This document shows, piece after piece, positions 9,017 through 16,229 of a stretch of DNA of 39,063 nt; position 1 is the first letter of the stretch, and every line of letters begins with the position of its first letter. Source of the stretch: Spirochaetaceae bacterium (GTDB lineage Bacteria; Spirochaetota; Spirochaetia; SZUA-6; Fen-1364); assembly GCA_003141795.1 (NCBI GenBank), contig PLNO01000062.1, positions 477 to 39,539 on the forward strand, in the 5' to 3' direction. A program made the translations under genes and the position numbers. The notes under the pieces were generated by a model that saw only the letters and a list, made by a program, of their open reading frames with translations, ran no database searches and was not told the DNA's origin.

Positions 9017-9956
9017 GAACCCCTTCGCGGGCTGGCCGCACGTCCTGCTCGAGAGCCGGCACCTTCGCTGCGTGGTGATGCTTCCGGATCCGCTGCAGGG
9101 CTACTACAGGGGGCCGCGCTTCGATTGGTCGGGCACGGTGGCTTCCGTCCGAACGGAACGACACGGCTTTTTCGGTCCCTGGCGCGACCTTCCGCATCGC
9201 CCTCGGATGCACGACGACACGGCCGGGACGGCTGGAGAGTTCGGCATGGGTCCGCGCACCGGCAATCCGCCGCCCGTCGGCTATGAGGAGGCCGGCCGCG
9301 GCGAGCCTTTCCTGAAGATCGGCGTCGGACAGCTCGCCAGGATCGCAGAGCAGTCCTACGACTACGCCGCTCTGTACCGGATCAGCCGGCCCGCGGCATG
9401 GGACATCAGGCGTGACGAGAAGGGGATCAGCTTCACGCAGGAGGACGGTCCGGTGCGGGGCCACGCATTCCGCTATGTCAAAGGCATCACGCTTTCTCCG
9501 ACGGATGCCTCTCTCACCCTCAGCCACACGCTTTCGAACACAGGAACGCGTCAGCTCCGCCAGACCCACTACTGCCACAACTTCATCCGCATCGACGAAC
9601 GTGATGTCGGGCGGGACGTCTCTCTCGAGCTTCCCTTCGTGCCGGAGCTGTCACAGGTCCGGGGCAGCGCGCTCGTATCCGAGGGGCGGCGCGTCCGTCT
9701 GAGCCGGGACCCCGGGCCGACGGAAGAGTTTTTCGCGCTCGTGACCGGATTCGGTGACGGCGCGGGGGAGAACACGGTGCTCGTGCGTGCCCCCGGAGCG
9801 GCGCTCCGTATCAGCGGGGACTTGCCCCTTGTCCGATTTCAGGTGTGGGGGACGGGGAGGACGATCTGTCCCGAGCCGTTCGTCGCGCTCGACCTCCTGC
9901 CCGGAGAGGCCGTGACATGGGCGATCCGCTACGATTTCCTGGAGTCCGACGCCTAG
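9009..9956 (+). CDS. Galactose-mutarotase-fold protein, function unknown
   Basis: This 315-residue soluble protein has no signal peptide. The N-terminal pattern GYYRGPRFDWSGTV followed by HGFFGPW is typical of a family of aldose-epimerase-like (galactose mutarotase fold) conserved proteins. The remainder is beta-rich, with a histidine-containing THYCHNFIRID strand in the middle that could belong to the sugar site. Function is inferred from fold resemblance only; a carbohydrate-modifying or sugar-binding role is plausible. It overlaps ccsA by 8 bases and so is probably the third gene of that operon, although no link to cytochrome assembly is known. Its TAG stop shares a CTAG with the stop of the convergent gene. 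Confidence 0.6.
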   Translation: MDENPFAGWPHVLLESRHLRCVVMLPDPLQGYYRGPRFDWSGTVASVRTERHGFFGPWRDLPHRPRMHDDTAGTAGEFGMGPRTGNPPPVGYEEAGRGEPFLKIGVGQLARIAEQSYDYAALYRISRPAAWDIRRDEKGISFTQEDGPVRGHAFRYVKGITLSPTDASLTLSHTLSNTGTRQLRQTHYCHNFIRIDERDVGRDVSLELPFVPELSQVRGSALVSEGRRVRLSRDPGPTEEFFALVTGFGDGAGENTVLVRAPGAALRISGDLPLVRFQVWGTGRTICPEPFVALDLLPGEAVTWAIRYDFLESDA

Positions 9957-12598
9957 GACTGAAGCGCCGCGTGGAACCGCCTGTTCTCCAGAAGCGTGTG
10001 GTCGATCACCCAGTCCTTCAGGAACTCCACCATGGTGTGAAGCGCGGTGACCGGTGCCGTCTCCAGGTATTTCCCCAATCCTTCCACCTTGCGCACGAAC
10101 TCGCTGTGGTCCCGGACAGCCTCGTCATACGCCGGGGTGCGGTGCCGGCTGGCGAGGGTTTCCTCGTACTGGAGGTGTGACCGGGAGAGGGACAACAGCT
10201 TCTCCACCTTGTCCGTCATGCCGTCGGCGGAAGCCCTGCCGTCCGCCACAGCTCCGAGGCTGTCGATCATCTCGAAAAGCAGCCGGTGCTGCTCGTCTAT
10301 TTCCGGAATGCCGACGGTGTAGGAGTCGTGCCAGACGAACATCACCTCCGCCCTGAAGCTCTTCAGGCGGCGCTCATAGGTCTCCATGAGCTTCCATTGG
10401 ACGACGGGGATGTCCTCGATGGCCTCGGCGGGGATCGCGTACAGCACGGAGTCCAGGAGGGCCCGTGCCTGGAAGAGATTGTGGCCGGCGCTCTCCTCGG
10501 TGGAGGGCCGGGCAAAACGCTGCCGCCAGCCCGCGGGCAGCTCGCGCGCGCCGCGCATCATCGTCTCCTCCCCGAAGAACCCTCCCGGCTTCAGGTTCTC
10601 GATCGGACGCGAGCCGAGGAATACGGTGACCAGACCCTCGGAGACCACGCAGATCTCCGCCCGGCCCTGGGGCGCCATGACGTCGTCCTCGTGCACGAGG
10701 CGCCTCTGCATGGCGCCGGCGATCCTCATCTGCAGGGGGAATGACACCATCTCTCCGAAGAGCCAGGTCCCCTGGAGGATCCGTCGTTGCTCATTCACCC
10801 GCGCAAGTCCCTCCGCAAGACCGGCGCGCTTGAGGAACTCGAGATAGATGTCCCTGGTGATCCGCAGGACCGCCACCCGTCCGAGCGCCCGGCAGGTATG
10901 CCGGTAGGTGTCGGCGGAGAAGCAATCCAGTTCCCCGATCAAGGCGCCCGCGGATTCCCTGTTGTGCAGGCCTGTCTTGGAATCGATGAGCTCGACCTCA
11001 CCGCTCAGGATGAAGCAGACCTCGGTTGCAGGCGTTTCGGCGCGCTGGATGATCGTGTCGGGGGCGATGTTCGCCAGCGGGGCGTCGCCCAACATGTCGA
11101 TGTCGTGCTTTGCGGCGCCGGGGAAATAGGCGGCGAGCGCCCTCACGCCTTCGCGAAGGAGGTAATCCACGTGCGCGGCAACCAGGACGTCCTGCTGGCC
11201 GAAGGTGGCGCACGAGCCTATCTCCTTCTGCGCATCGGTGAGCGGTGTCGAGGTGTGGCTCAGGAGCACTTTGGCCGACCCGTCCCCGGCGAAATCCTCC
11301 GCCCGTCCGTGTATCAGGCCTCCGCCGATGTCGATCTTTTTGACGTTCACCGGCTCCTGGAACTTGCGCAGACACGCGTCGTAGAGCGCCGAGGATATGC
11401 CGTTGCGCGAGGGGTCCTCCGTGACCATCTTCTTCAGCACCTCGAAGGAGCTGATGTCCGCGAGGTGGGCGTAGGACCTGTGTCCCTTCTCCCAGAGCGC
11501 GCGGAAGAAGAACACGGTGGTTTCCACGGGATGCGGGGAGAGGAAAGGCATCACCTCCAGGCCGTCGACGTCGTTCCACTCCCCGAGGGTGAGGTCGTGC
11601 GGCTCGAAGTACTGGTAGAAGGTCGCCTCATTACGGCCCGTGAGCGCCGCGTACTTCTTCACGACGCTGGCCCTCACGGAGGGGGTGGCGTAGTAGGCGA
11701 TGCGATGATCGGAGCGCACGAGGGAGGTGAGACCGGCGAAGTGGTCGTCGTGCCCGTGGGTGTGGAAGATGCCCGCAACCTCGTTGATGCTGATGCCCAG
11801 GGCGGTGAGGGAGTGCTGGATGCCCGGTCCCGCGTCAATGAGGTAGAGCCTGCCCTGGAAGCACACCATGCTCCCCATGCAGGGCCGGGTGACGTCCCAT
11901 CCATCCCCCTCACCGATGTGCACGACGGAAAAGTACTCGCGGCGCAGCGACTGGAAACCCAGCTGGTATGTCGGGGCGTACTCCTCGGTGTCCCCGAGGT
12001 TGAGGTCGACGGTGACCGACTGGCCTCCGTAAATGAACTCGTAGCGGTTGAAGCCCCTGCGGCGCACGAACGCGCCGCCGCGCAGCTCCACGGCCGGCGT
12101 GTCGACGATGCGAAGGTCCATGAGGTCTTCCGTGCGGCGTATGTTGTCGAAGGCGAACCACCGCTTGATGCGCAGCATGTCCAAGGCGAGCTGCTCGGAC
12201 ACGCCGGAATCGATGATCTCCGCGAGGCTCGCCAGGCCGTAGGTCCCGCGGTAGATGTAGCTGCTCTGGCTTTTCACCTGGTCTTCAAGGCCGATGAGCA
12301 TCGGCTTCTGGCCGTTGTTGTTGGGGTGGTCCGGCAGGATCATGCCCTGCAGGTACAGCATCTGCAGCACGGGGAACTCCGCGAGGTTGGAAAAGCTCCC
12401 CTTCTGTATCATCGTGTCGGAGAGGAGGATGGCGTTCGGCCCCGTCTGGGCCATGACGCCGTTTTTCTCCCGCTCTACGATGAGGCCCGCCTTCATGAGG
12501 TGCTTGACGCTGTCCGCGGGGCAACCGCAGAGGACGAAGAGGTCTGCTTCGGGTATCTCCACCCAGTAGACACCGTTCGTCACACGCTGTTTCTGCAT
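9953..12598 (-). CDS. Four-module fusion: metallo-beta-lactamase fold, two cyclic-nucleotide-binding domains, C-terminal hemerythrin
   Basis: The protein has 881 residues. Residues 1-220 are an unrecognised domain with a CGC pair at 24-26. Residues 225-455 are a metallo-beta-lactamase fold with the metal motif HxHxDH at 281-286. Residues ~497-600 are a cyclic-nucleotide-binding fold (FILSGEVELID, IGEL). A second such fold at ~605-745 contains GGFFGEE. Residues 754-881 are a bacteriohemerythrin domain. In the hemerythrin the ligands H771, H808, E812, H831 and H867 are in register with known bacteriohemerythrins. The position of the fourth His is Ala827 and that of the bridging Asp is Asn872. 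RBS AGAGGA lies 6 bases upstream of the ATG. A soluble sensor or effector joining ligand-gated modules to an oxygen- or redox-related hydrolase fold is the likely role. The enzyme substrate is unknown. Confidence 0.85.
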   Translation of the reverse strand: MQKQRVTNGVYWVEIPEADLFVLCGCPADSVKHLMKAGLIVEREKNGVMAQTGPNAILLSDTMIQKGSFSNLAEFPVLQMLYLQGMILPDHPNNNGQKPMLIGLEDQVKSQSSYIYRGTYGLASLAEIIDSGVSEQLALDMLRIKRWFAFDNIRRTEDLMDLRIVDTPAVELRGGAFVRRRGFNRYEFIYGGQSVTVDLNLGDTEEYAPTYQLGFQSLRREYFSVVHIGEGDGWDVTRPCMGSMVCFQGRLYLIDAGPGIQHSLTALGISINEVAGIFHTHGHDDHFAGLTSLVRSDHRIAYYATPSVRASVVKKYAALTGRNEATFYQYFEPHDLTLGEWNDVDGLEVMPFLSPHPVETTVFFFRALWEKGHRSYAHLADISSFEVLKKMVTEDPSRNGISSALYDACLRKFQEPVNVKKIDIGGGLIHGRAEDFAGDGSAKVLLSHTSTPLTDAQKEIGSCATFGQQDVLVAAHVDYLLREGVRALAAYFPGAAKHDIDMLGDAPLANIAPDTIIQRAETPATEVCFILSGEVELIDSKTGLHNRESAGALIGELDCFSADTYRHTCRALGRVAVLRITRDIYLEFLKRAGLAEGLARVNEQRRILQGTWLFGEMVSFPLQMRIAGAMQRRLVHEDDVMAPQGRAEICVVSEGLVTVFLGSRPIENLKPGGFFGEETMMRGARELPAGWRQRFARPSTEESAGHNLFQARALLDSVLYAIPAEAIEDIPVVQWKLMETYERRLKSFRAEVMFVWHDSYTVGIPEIDEQHRLLFEMIDSLGAVADGRASADGMTDKVEKLLSLSRSHLQYEETLASRHRTPAYDEAVRDHSEFVRKVEGLGKYLETAPVTALHTMVEFLKDWVIDHTLLENRRFHAALQS

Positions 12599-12648
12599 CA
12601 GGGGTCCTCTTTTTTCATGCCCGGCGGCTTACTGATTCTTTCCGTCAA

Positions 12649-12677
12649 AGTATAACGAACGCACCGTCGAATTGCAA
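12649..12677 (-). promoter_or_regulatory. Promoter of the MBL/CNB/hemerythrin gene
   Basis: On the minus strand: TTGCAA, a 17-base spacer, TATACT (12654 down to 12649). A leader of about 45 bases follows and carries the RBS AGAGGA at 12605-12610. Confidence 0.55.
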
Positions 12678-12707
12678 AAACAAGCCCCGCCCAACGCCCG
12701 TTCCCCC

Positions 12708-13793
12708 CTATTTCCCGTGCGGATAGAAGGAAAGGGCGGCATCGAACATCGCTGCCACGTTCTCAGGCGGTGTCCCTGCCTGGATCCAGTGGGAGGGGCC
12801 GAGGATGTACCCTCCGCCGTGCCCCAGGACCCGGATGCGTTCCTCCACCTCGGCGCGTACCTGCTCCGCGGTCCCGAAAGGAAGCGTGGTCTGCACGCTC
12901 ACCCCGCCTTCGAAACACAGCCGGCTGCCGTGCTCGGACTTCATGCGGACGGGGTCCATGTTGTCGGCGCTGAACTGCAGCGCCTGCAGGACATCGATCC
13001 CCATGTCGATGAGCCCGGCCACCGCGTCCATGATGGATCCGTCCGTATGGTAGATGACCTTCGCACCGTGCTCGTGGATTGCCTTGTTCAAGCGCTGGTG
13101 GTAGGGCTTGAGCATCCGTTCCCACCGGTCGTAGGGCATGAGCAGTCCGCGCTGGTCTCCGATGTCGTCGGCGGTGAACACGAGGTCGACCTGCCCCGGA
13201 GCGGCTTCGAGGATGCGGCTGAAATAGGCCACGTAGAAGTCGGTGACCCTCCCCATGATGGCGTGGACGAGCTCCTCGTCGCTCATGACGTCCATCAGCA
13301 TCGCCTCGAAACCGCGCATGTACCACGAGGTCTCGAAAATGTTGCCATTGGTCACCATGACGCACTTCTCCGACTGCTTCCGCGCTGTGCGGATCTCACC
13401 CGGGAGGACCGAGTAGTCGAACCACGCCGGGTCGGGCCAGCGGTGCCGGGCGATCGACGAAGGGGTCCAGTCGCCGGCCAGAGGGTAGTGCGCTATCTCG
13501 TTGTAGCTGCCCGATCCGTAGCTCACCTCTCTCCTGCGGACGCCCCAGATGTCCAGGTCGGGTTCCAGGGGGGGGCCGATGTAGAGGGGGGCGACCTCGA
13601 CGATGTCGACGATCGGGGTGAGGAATGCGTTCGCCGTCGTGCCGCGCTCACGGATCAGCCATTCATCCAGGGCGAGCAGCGCGGGCGGATTGATGCCGCC
13701 GCAGACCAGGCCGATGGGGATGCGATCAGTGGTCTTATGCAGCAGCGCGAGGCGCACGCGCTCGCGACCGCTCAGGGTTTCGCTACGACGCAT
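12708..13793 (-). CDS. Uroporphyrinogen decarboxylase (UroD) family protein
   Basis: A protein of 361 residues from ATG 13793. It begins with the UroD-like family pattern (LSGRERVRLAL...DRIPIG). It later has VIYHTDGSIMDAVAGL and GIDVLQALQ, equivalent to the C-terminal barrel half, and ends with the GGYILGPSH region. These proteins belong to the large UroD-like group of corrinoid-methyltransferase-related enzymes rather than true heme-pathway enzymes. No HxC zinc site is obvious. The frame is open 34 codons further upstream, but the leaderless promoter at 13800-13828 and the family start both favour 13793. It diverges from the 255-residue gene at 13870. Its substrate is unknown. Confidence 0.75.
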   Translation of the reverse strand: MRRSETLSGRERVRLALLHKTTDRIPIGLVCGGINPPALLALDEWLIRERGTTANAFLTPIVDIVEVAPLYIGPPLEPDLDIWGVRRREVSYGSGSYNEIAHYPLAGDWTPSSIARHRWPDPAWFDYSVLPGEIRTARKQSEKCVMVTNGNIFETSWYMRGFEAMLMDVMSDEELVHAIMGRVTDFYVAYFSRILEAAPGQVDLVFTADDIGDQRGLLMPYDRWERMLKPYHQRLNKAIHEHGAKVIYHTDGSIMDAVAGLIDMGIDVLQALQFSADNMDPVRMKSEHGSRLCFEGGVSVQTTLPFGTAEQVRAEVEERIRVLGHGGGYILGPSHWIQAGTPPENVAAMFDAALSFYPHGK

Positions 13794-13799
13794 GAGGGG

Positions 13800-13828
13800 A
13801 GTGTAGCGGAGCGGCCCGCCACTGGCAA
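13800..13828 (-). promoter_or_regulatory. Leaderless promoter of the second UroD-like gene
   Basis: Minus strand: TTGCCA (13828-13823), a 17-base spacer, TACACT (13805-13800), then six bases CCCCTC and the ATG. The 15 bases from the -10 through the ATG are identical to those before the gene at 14670. The -35 box also reads TGGCAA on the plus strand, where it could serve the divergent gene. Confidence 0.6.
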
Positions 13829-13851
13829 TCCGGGGCGGGATCAGGGATACT
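13823..13851 (+). promoter_or_regulatory. Possible promoter of the gene at 13870, sharing its -35 with the divergent promoter
   Basis: TGGCAA (13823-13828), a 17-base spacer and GATACT (13846-13851). The RBS AAAGGG (13858-13863) sits six bases before the ATG. Confidence 0.4.
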
Positions 13852-13869
13852 CGAACGAAAGGGCGTGTC

Positions 13870-14637
13870 ATGAATGTGCGATCGATCCGGCTCATCTCAG
13901 ACCAGCCCGAGCCCGCGCCGGCGCTCCCCGCGCCGCTGCTTGAAGAGCTGCCCCGGCTCAGGGAGCGTCACGGGGAGATCATCCTCGCGGTGAGCGCCGA
14001 AACCCGCGATCCCCTCGGGGCGGTGAGCATCTACCCCGGGCGTGACGAGGGAGGAGCGCTCTACCACCTGGCGGAACTGCGCCGTTTTACCGCCGCAGAG
14101 GCGGAGGGGATCGAAGAGTTCCTCATCGATCGGACCGGCGACTACCTGCGGGAGCGCCGCGTGACGCGTCTCCTCTTCGACACGAGCCCCCTCATCACGG
14201 GGAGCGCGTCGCTGTACGTGACACGATTCGGGGCGCGTTATCGGTGGCGGGAGGGGGAAAGGACGTTGGACGGCCAACCCTGGCCGCACGTCGCCTGCGA
14301 ATGCGATTTCGACGACCCCCTGGCCAAGCCGTTCGACTTGCGGGAAGACGAGGTGGCGGGCAGGAGCGTTCTGGAATGGGTCGATGGTCAGCCCGTGGCC
14401 CGGGAGCATGTCACGTACTCAGGGCCGCTGTCCGTCTTGCTCCCTGATCTTGACAGCGAGTCCCTGGGCGAGTCCAGCCGTCAGCATCCCGGGTTCCTCC
14501 CCACCCTCTACGCCGCCTTCCACGCTCTGCACGTGCACGGGTACGGATTCGCCTGGTTCGACCGCCTGTCCGGGGGCACGGGCCCTCCCGATGCGCCGCG
14601 CTTCTACTACCTCATGCGCCGTACAATGACCCTTTGA
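13870..14637 (+). CDS. Conserved-looking hypothetical protein, 255 residues
   Basis: I do not recognise this family. It is soluble, has no signal peptide, and is rich in acidic residues. A central VTRLLFDTSPLITGSASLYVTRFGARYR region hints at an alpha/beta fold (superficially GNAT-like). It continues with HVACECDFDDPL and ends with a Phe/Tyr-rich tail. It is well supported as a real gene by a good RBS (AAAGGG), a clear ATG and codon use like its neighbours. Its TGA stop overlaps the -35 box of the next gene's promoter. Confidence 0.7.
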   Translation: MNVRSIRLISDQPEPAPALPAPLLEELPRLRERHGEIILAVSAETRDPLGAVSIYPGRDEGGALYHLAELRRFTAAEAEGIEEFLIDRTGDYLRERRVTRLLFDTSPLITGSASLYVTRFGARYRWREGERTLDGQPWPHVACECDFDDPLAKPFDLREDEVAGRSVLEWVDGQPVAREHVTYSGPLSVLLPDLDSESLGESSRQHPGFLPTLYAAFHALHVHGYGFAWFDRLSGGTGPPDAPRFYYLMRRTMTL

Positions 14638-14663
14638 CTGTGCAGCGCCAAAGGGGATACACT
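14634..14663 (+). promoter_or_regulatory. Leaderless promoter of the 88-residue gene
   Basis: TTGACT (14634-14639), an 18-base spacer, TACACT (14658-14663), then CCCCTC and ATG at 14670. The -35 box overlaps the stop codon of the preceding gene. Confidence 0.6.
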
Positions 14664-14669
14664 CCCCTC

Positions 14670-14936
14670 ATGGATACGCCGCAAACTATCGAGCTGACGC
14701 GCAGTGAGCGTGAGTTGCTCCTGAACATCCTCCACATCGCCCCGGAAGTCGAAAAGAAGATCATCTCCTCACGGATCACGGGCAACAGGTTCCACATCGA
14801 GTTCACGCCCCAGGAGCTCGAAGGGCTCCTCGCCGGCCTCGCCTCCGAGTCGCACGCTACGGATGATCGGACGATGGCCAGAGCGTACGATGAACTGCGT
14901 GAGAAGCTGGAAAAGATCGAGGCCGGCAAGGCCTAG
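14670..14936 (+). CDS. Small hypothetical protein, 88 residues
   Basis: A small, charged, mostly helical protein with no membrane segment and no cysteine pairs. A pattern such as LTRSERELLLNILHIAPEVE and a terminal amphipathic helix (AYDELREKLEKIEAGKA) suggest a helical protein-protein interaction module. The family is not recognised. The reading frame is open a further 12 codons upstream, but the promoter places ATG 14670 right at the expected transcription start. The next gene follows after 44 bases. Confidence 0.65.
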   Translation: MDTPQTIELTRSERELLLNILHIAPEVEKKIISSRITGNRFHIEFTPQELEGLLAGLASESHATDDRTMARAYDELREKLEKIEAGKA

Positions 14937-14980
14937 CCTGAGATGACCGTGAGCCGCGGATCGCGACCGAGGCTGTGGCC

Positions 14981-15502
14981 ATGAGTTCTCCAGACACGAT
15001 AATTCTTCTCGCTCTCCTGGCGGGCTTTGCCGTGCTGGGTCTTCTTTTCGTGGCAGTGCTCTGGCAATCCGAGCGGAGGCGCACGCACGCCCGCATCGAG
15101 CAGCTTCTCCAGAGCCATGCGCAGGAGCTCACCGACGCGCGCAAGGACAGCGTGGAGAGGAGCAGGAGCTCGTTGAAGGGCCAGATCGCCGAGCAGATGG
15201 CCCCGCTCCTGCAGGGCTTCCGCTATGCGCCCGCCGACGCGCGGTTCATCGGCGATCCCATCGACTACCTCGTGTTCAACGGCTACTCGGAAGTTCGGGA
15301 CAATCGCGGCCCGGCCGCGGGCCTGGAGATCGTGCTGCTGGAAGTGAAGCAGGGCGGATCGAGTCTCTCCCCGTTCCAGCGGGCGGTGGCCCGCTCGGTG
15401 GAGGAGGGCAGAGTGCGATTCGAGATCCTCCGCGTCGGGCATGACGGCGCGCTTTCCACCGAAACGTGGCGGCCCGCCAGGGGGGGGGAGCGTGAGGCGT
15501 AG
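14981..15502 (+). CDS. Membrane-anchored Holliday-junction-resolvase-related endonuclease (Endonuc_Holl family)
   Basis: A protein of 173 residues. An N-terminal transmembrane helix (about residues 6-28) is followed by a charged coiled coil (to ~residue 65) and then the nuclease-like domain. That domain carries the family pattern SLKGQIAEQMAPLL, DARFIGDPIDYLVF and IVLLEVKQG, i.e. the Asp and Glu-x-Lys of a PD-(D/E)XK site, then LSPFQRAVARSVEEGRV. The family is described as related to archaeal Holliday junction resolvases; its true substrate is not established, and the membrane anchor makes classical recombination an odd role. The next gene starts inside its last codons (11-base overlap), suggesting co-translation. 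Confidence 0.8.
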   Translation: MSSPDTIILLALLAGFAVLGLLFVAVLWQSERRRTHARIEQLLQSHAQELTDARKDSVERSRSSLKGQIAEQMAPLLQGFRYAPADARFIGDPIDYLVFNGYSEVRDNRGPAAGLEIVLLEVKQGGSSLSPFQRAVARSVEEGRVRFEILRVGHDGALSTETWRPARGGEREA

Positions 15503-16226
15503 CTCCCTGTTCGTCGTCGTTTTGGTCGGCTTTCTCTCGCTTCCCCTGTTCGCCCAGGGCGGGCGCGGCGGACGAGCTCCGGGCCGCGAGGTCGCCGTTC
15601 CGAAGGTCGAGGTGCGGGATTCCTTCTTCGCTTACGTGCTGGGGATCGTCAGGTCGGGGACCGACATCGACATCGACAACGAGGAGATGCGGGCGATCCT
15701 CACGGAGTTCAAGACGAGCCTCGACCTGCCCTTCGATCTCATCTCCCGCGTCACCCAGACCACCAGCCCCGAGAGCGGGCTTCGCACCATCGGGCTTGAT
15801 TTCCTGCGCGACGTGAATATCCCCATCCCGTTCTCCCTGCTCTTCTATCACCCGGGGAGCATCGTTTCGAGCCAGAGCCTCCTCTTCACCGTGAACCGCT
15901 CGGTTGCCGAGGATCCCTCCGAGCCGGGAATCCTCTCCCCCGTGTTCGATCTCAGGCTCAGCTCGGGATCCGTGCTCGTGAATATCGACGACTGGCTGGA
16001 GGCGCTTCTCTCAGCGTACATCGAGGACACGTGGGTCCATCACATCATCTTCTTCAAGTGGCAGGGCGACTGGATCGGCCTCCTCGAAGGGGAAGGGGTG
16101 CGAACGAGAAGAGACCTTCGGGCATATTTCGACTTCACGAAAAACGCGATCGTCTTTCCGGTTTCCACCGAGCTCGATGCGTTGGGCAAGGGGTTCATTC
16201 CCGTGCCTGCCTCGGCCGCTCGATAG
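15492..16226 (+). CDS. Secreted/periplasmic hypothetical protein with signal peptide
   Basis: A protein of 244 residues from GTG 15492, preceded by a G-rich RBS. Residues 1-21 are a clear signal peptide (basic VRRSS, a long hydrophobic core, then LFAQ). The mature part has no cysteine and looks like a mixed alpha/beta domain. I recognise no family. The frame continues 17 codons upstream, but only the GTG gives a signal peptide directly at the N-terminus. It overlaps the membrane-anchored nuclease gene by 11 bases and converges on the PduL fusion gene with only 3 bases between. Confidence 0.7.
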   Translation: MRRSSLFVVVLVGFLSLPLFAQGGRGGRAPGREVAVPKVEVRDSFFAYVLGIVRSGTDIDIDNEEMRAILTEFKTSLDLPFDLISRVTQTTSPESGLRTIGLDFLRDVNIPIPFSLLFYHPGSIVSSQSLLFTVNRSVAEDPSEPGILSPVFDLRLSSGSVLVNIDDWLEALLSAYIEDTWVHHIIFFKWQGDWIGLLEGEGVRTRRDLRAYFDFTKNAIVFPVSTELDALGKGFIPVPASAAR

Positions 16227-16229
16227 ATC

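Noticed and set aside
10787..12655. A 622-codon plus-strand open frame opposite the MBL/CNB/hemerythrin gene
   Set aside because: Its translation is Arg/His/Val-rich with no motif, while the minus-strand frame has four recognisable modules.
15441..15491. An upstream start for the signal-peptide protein
   Set aside because: It would put a polar Pro/Gly-rich segment before the signal peptide and lies wholly within the preceding gene.
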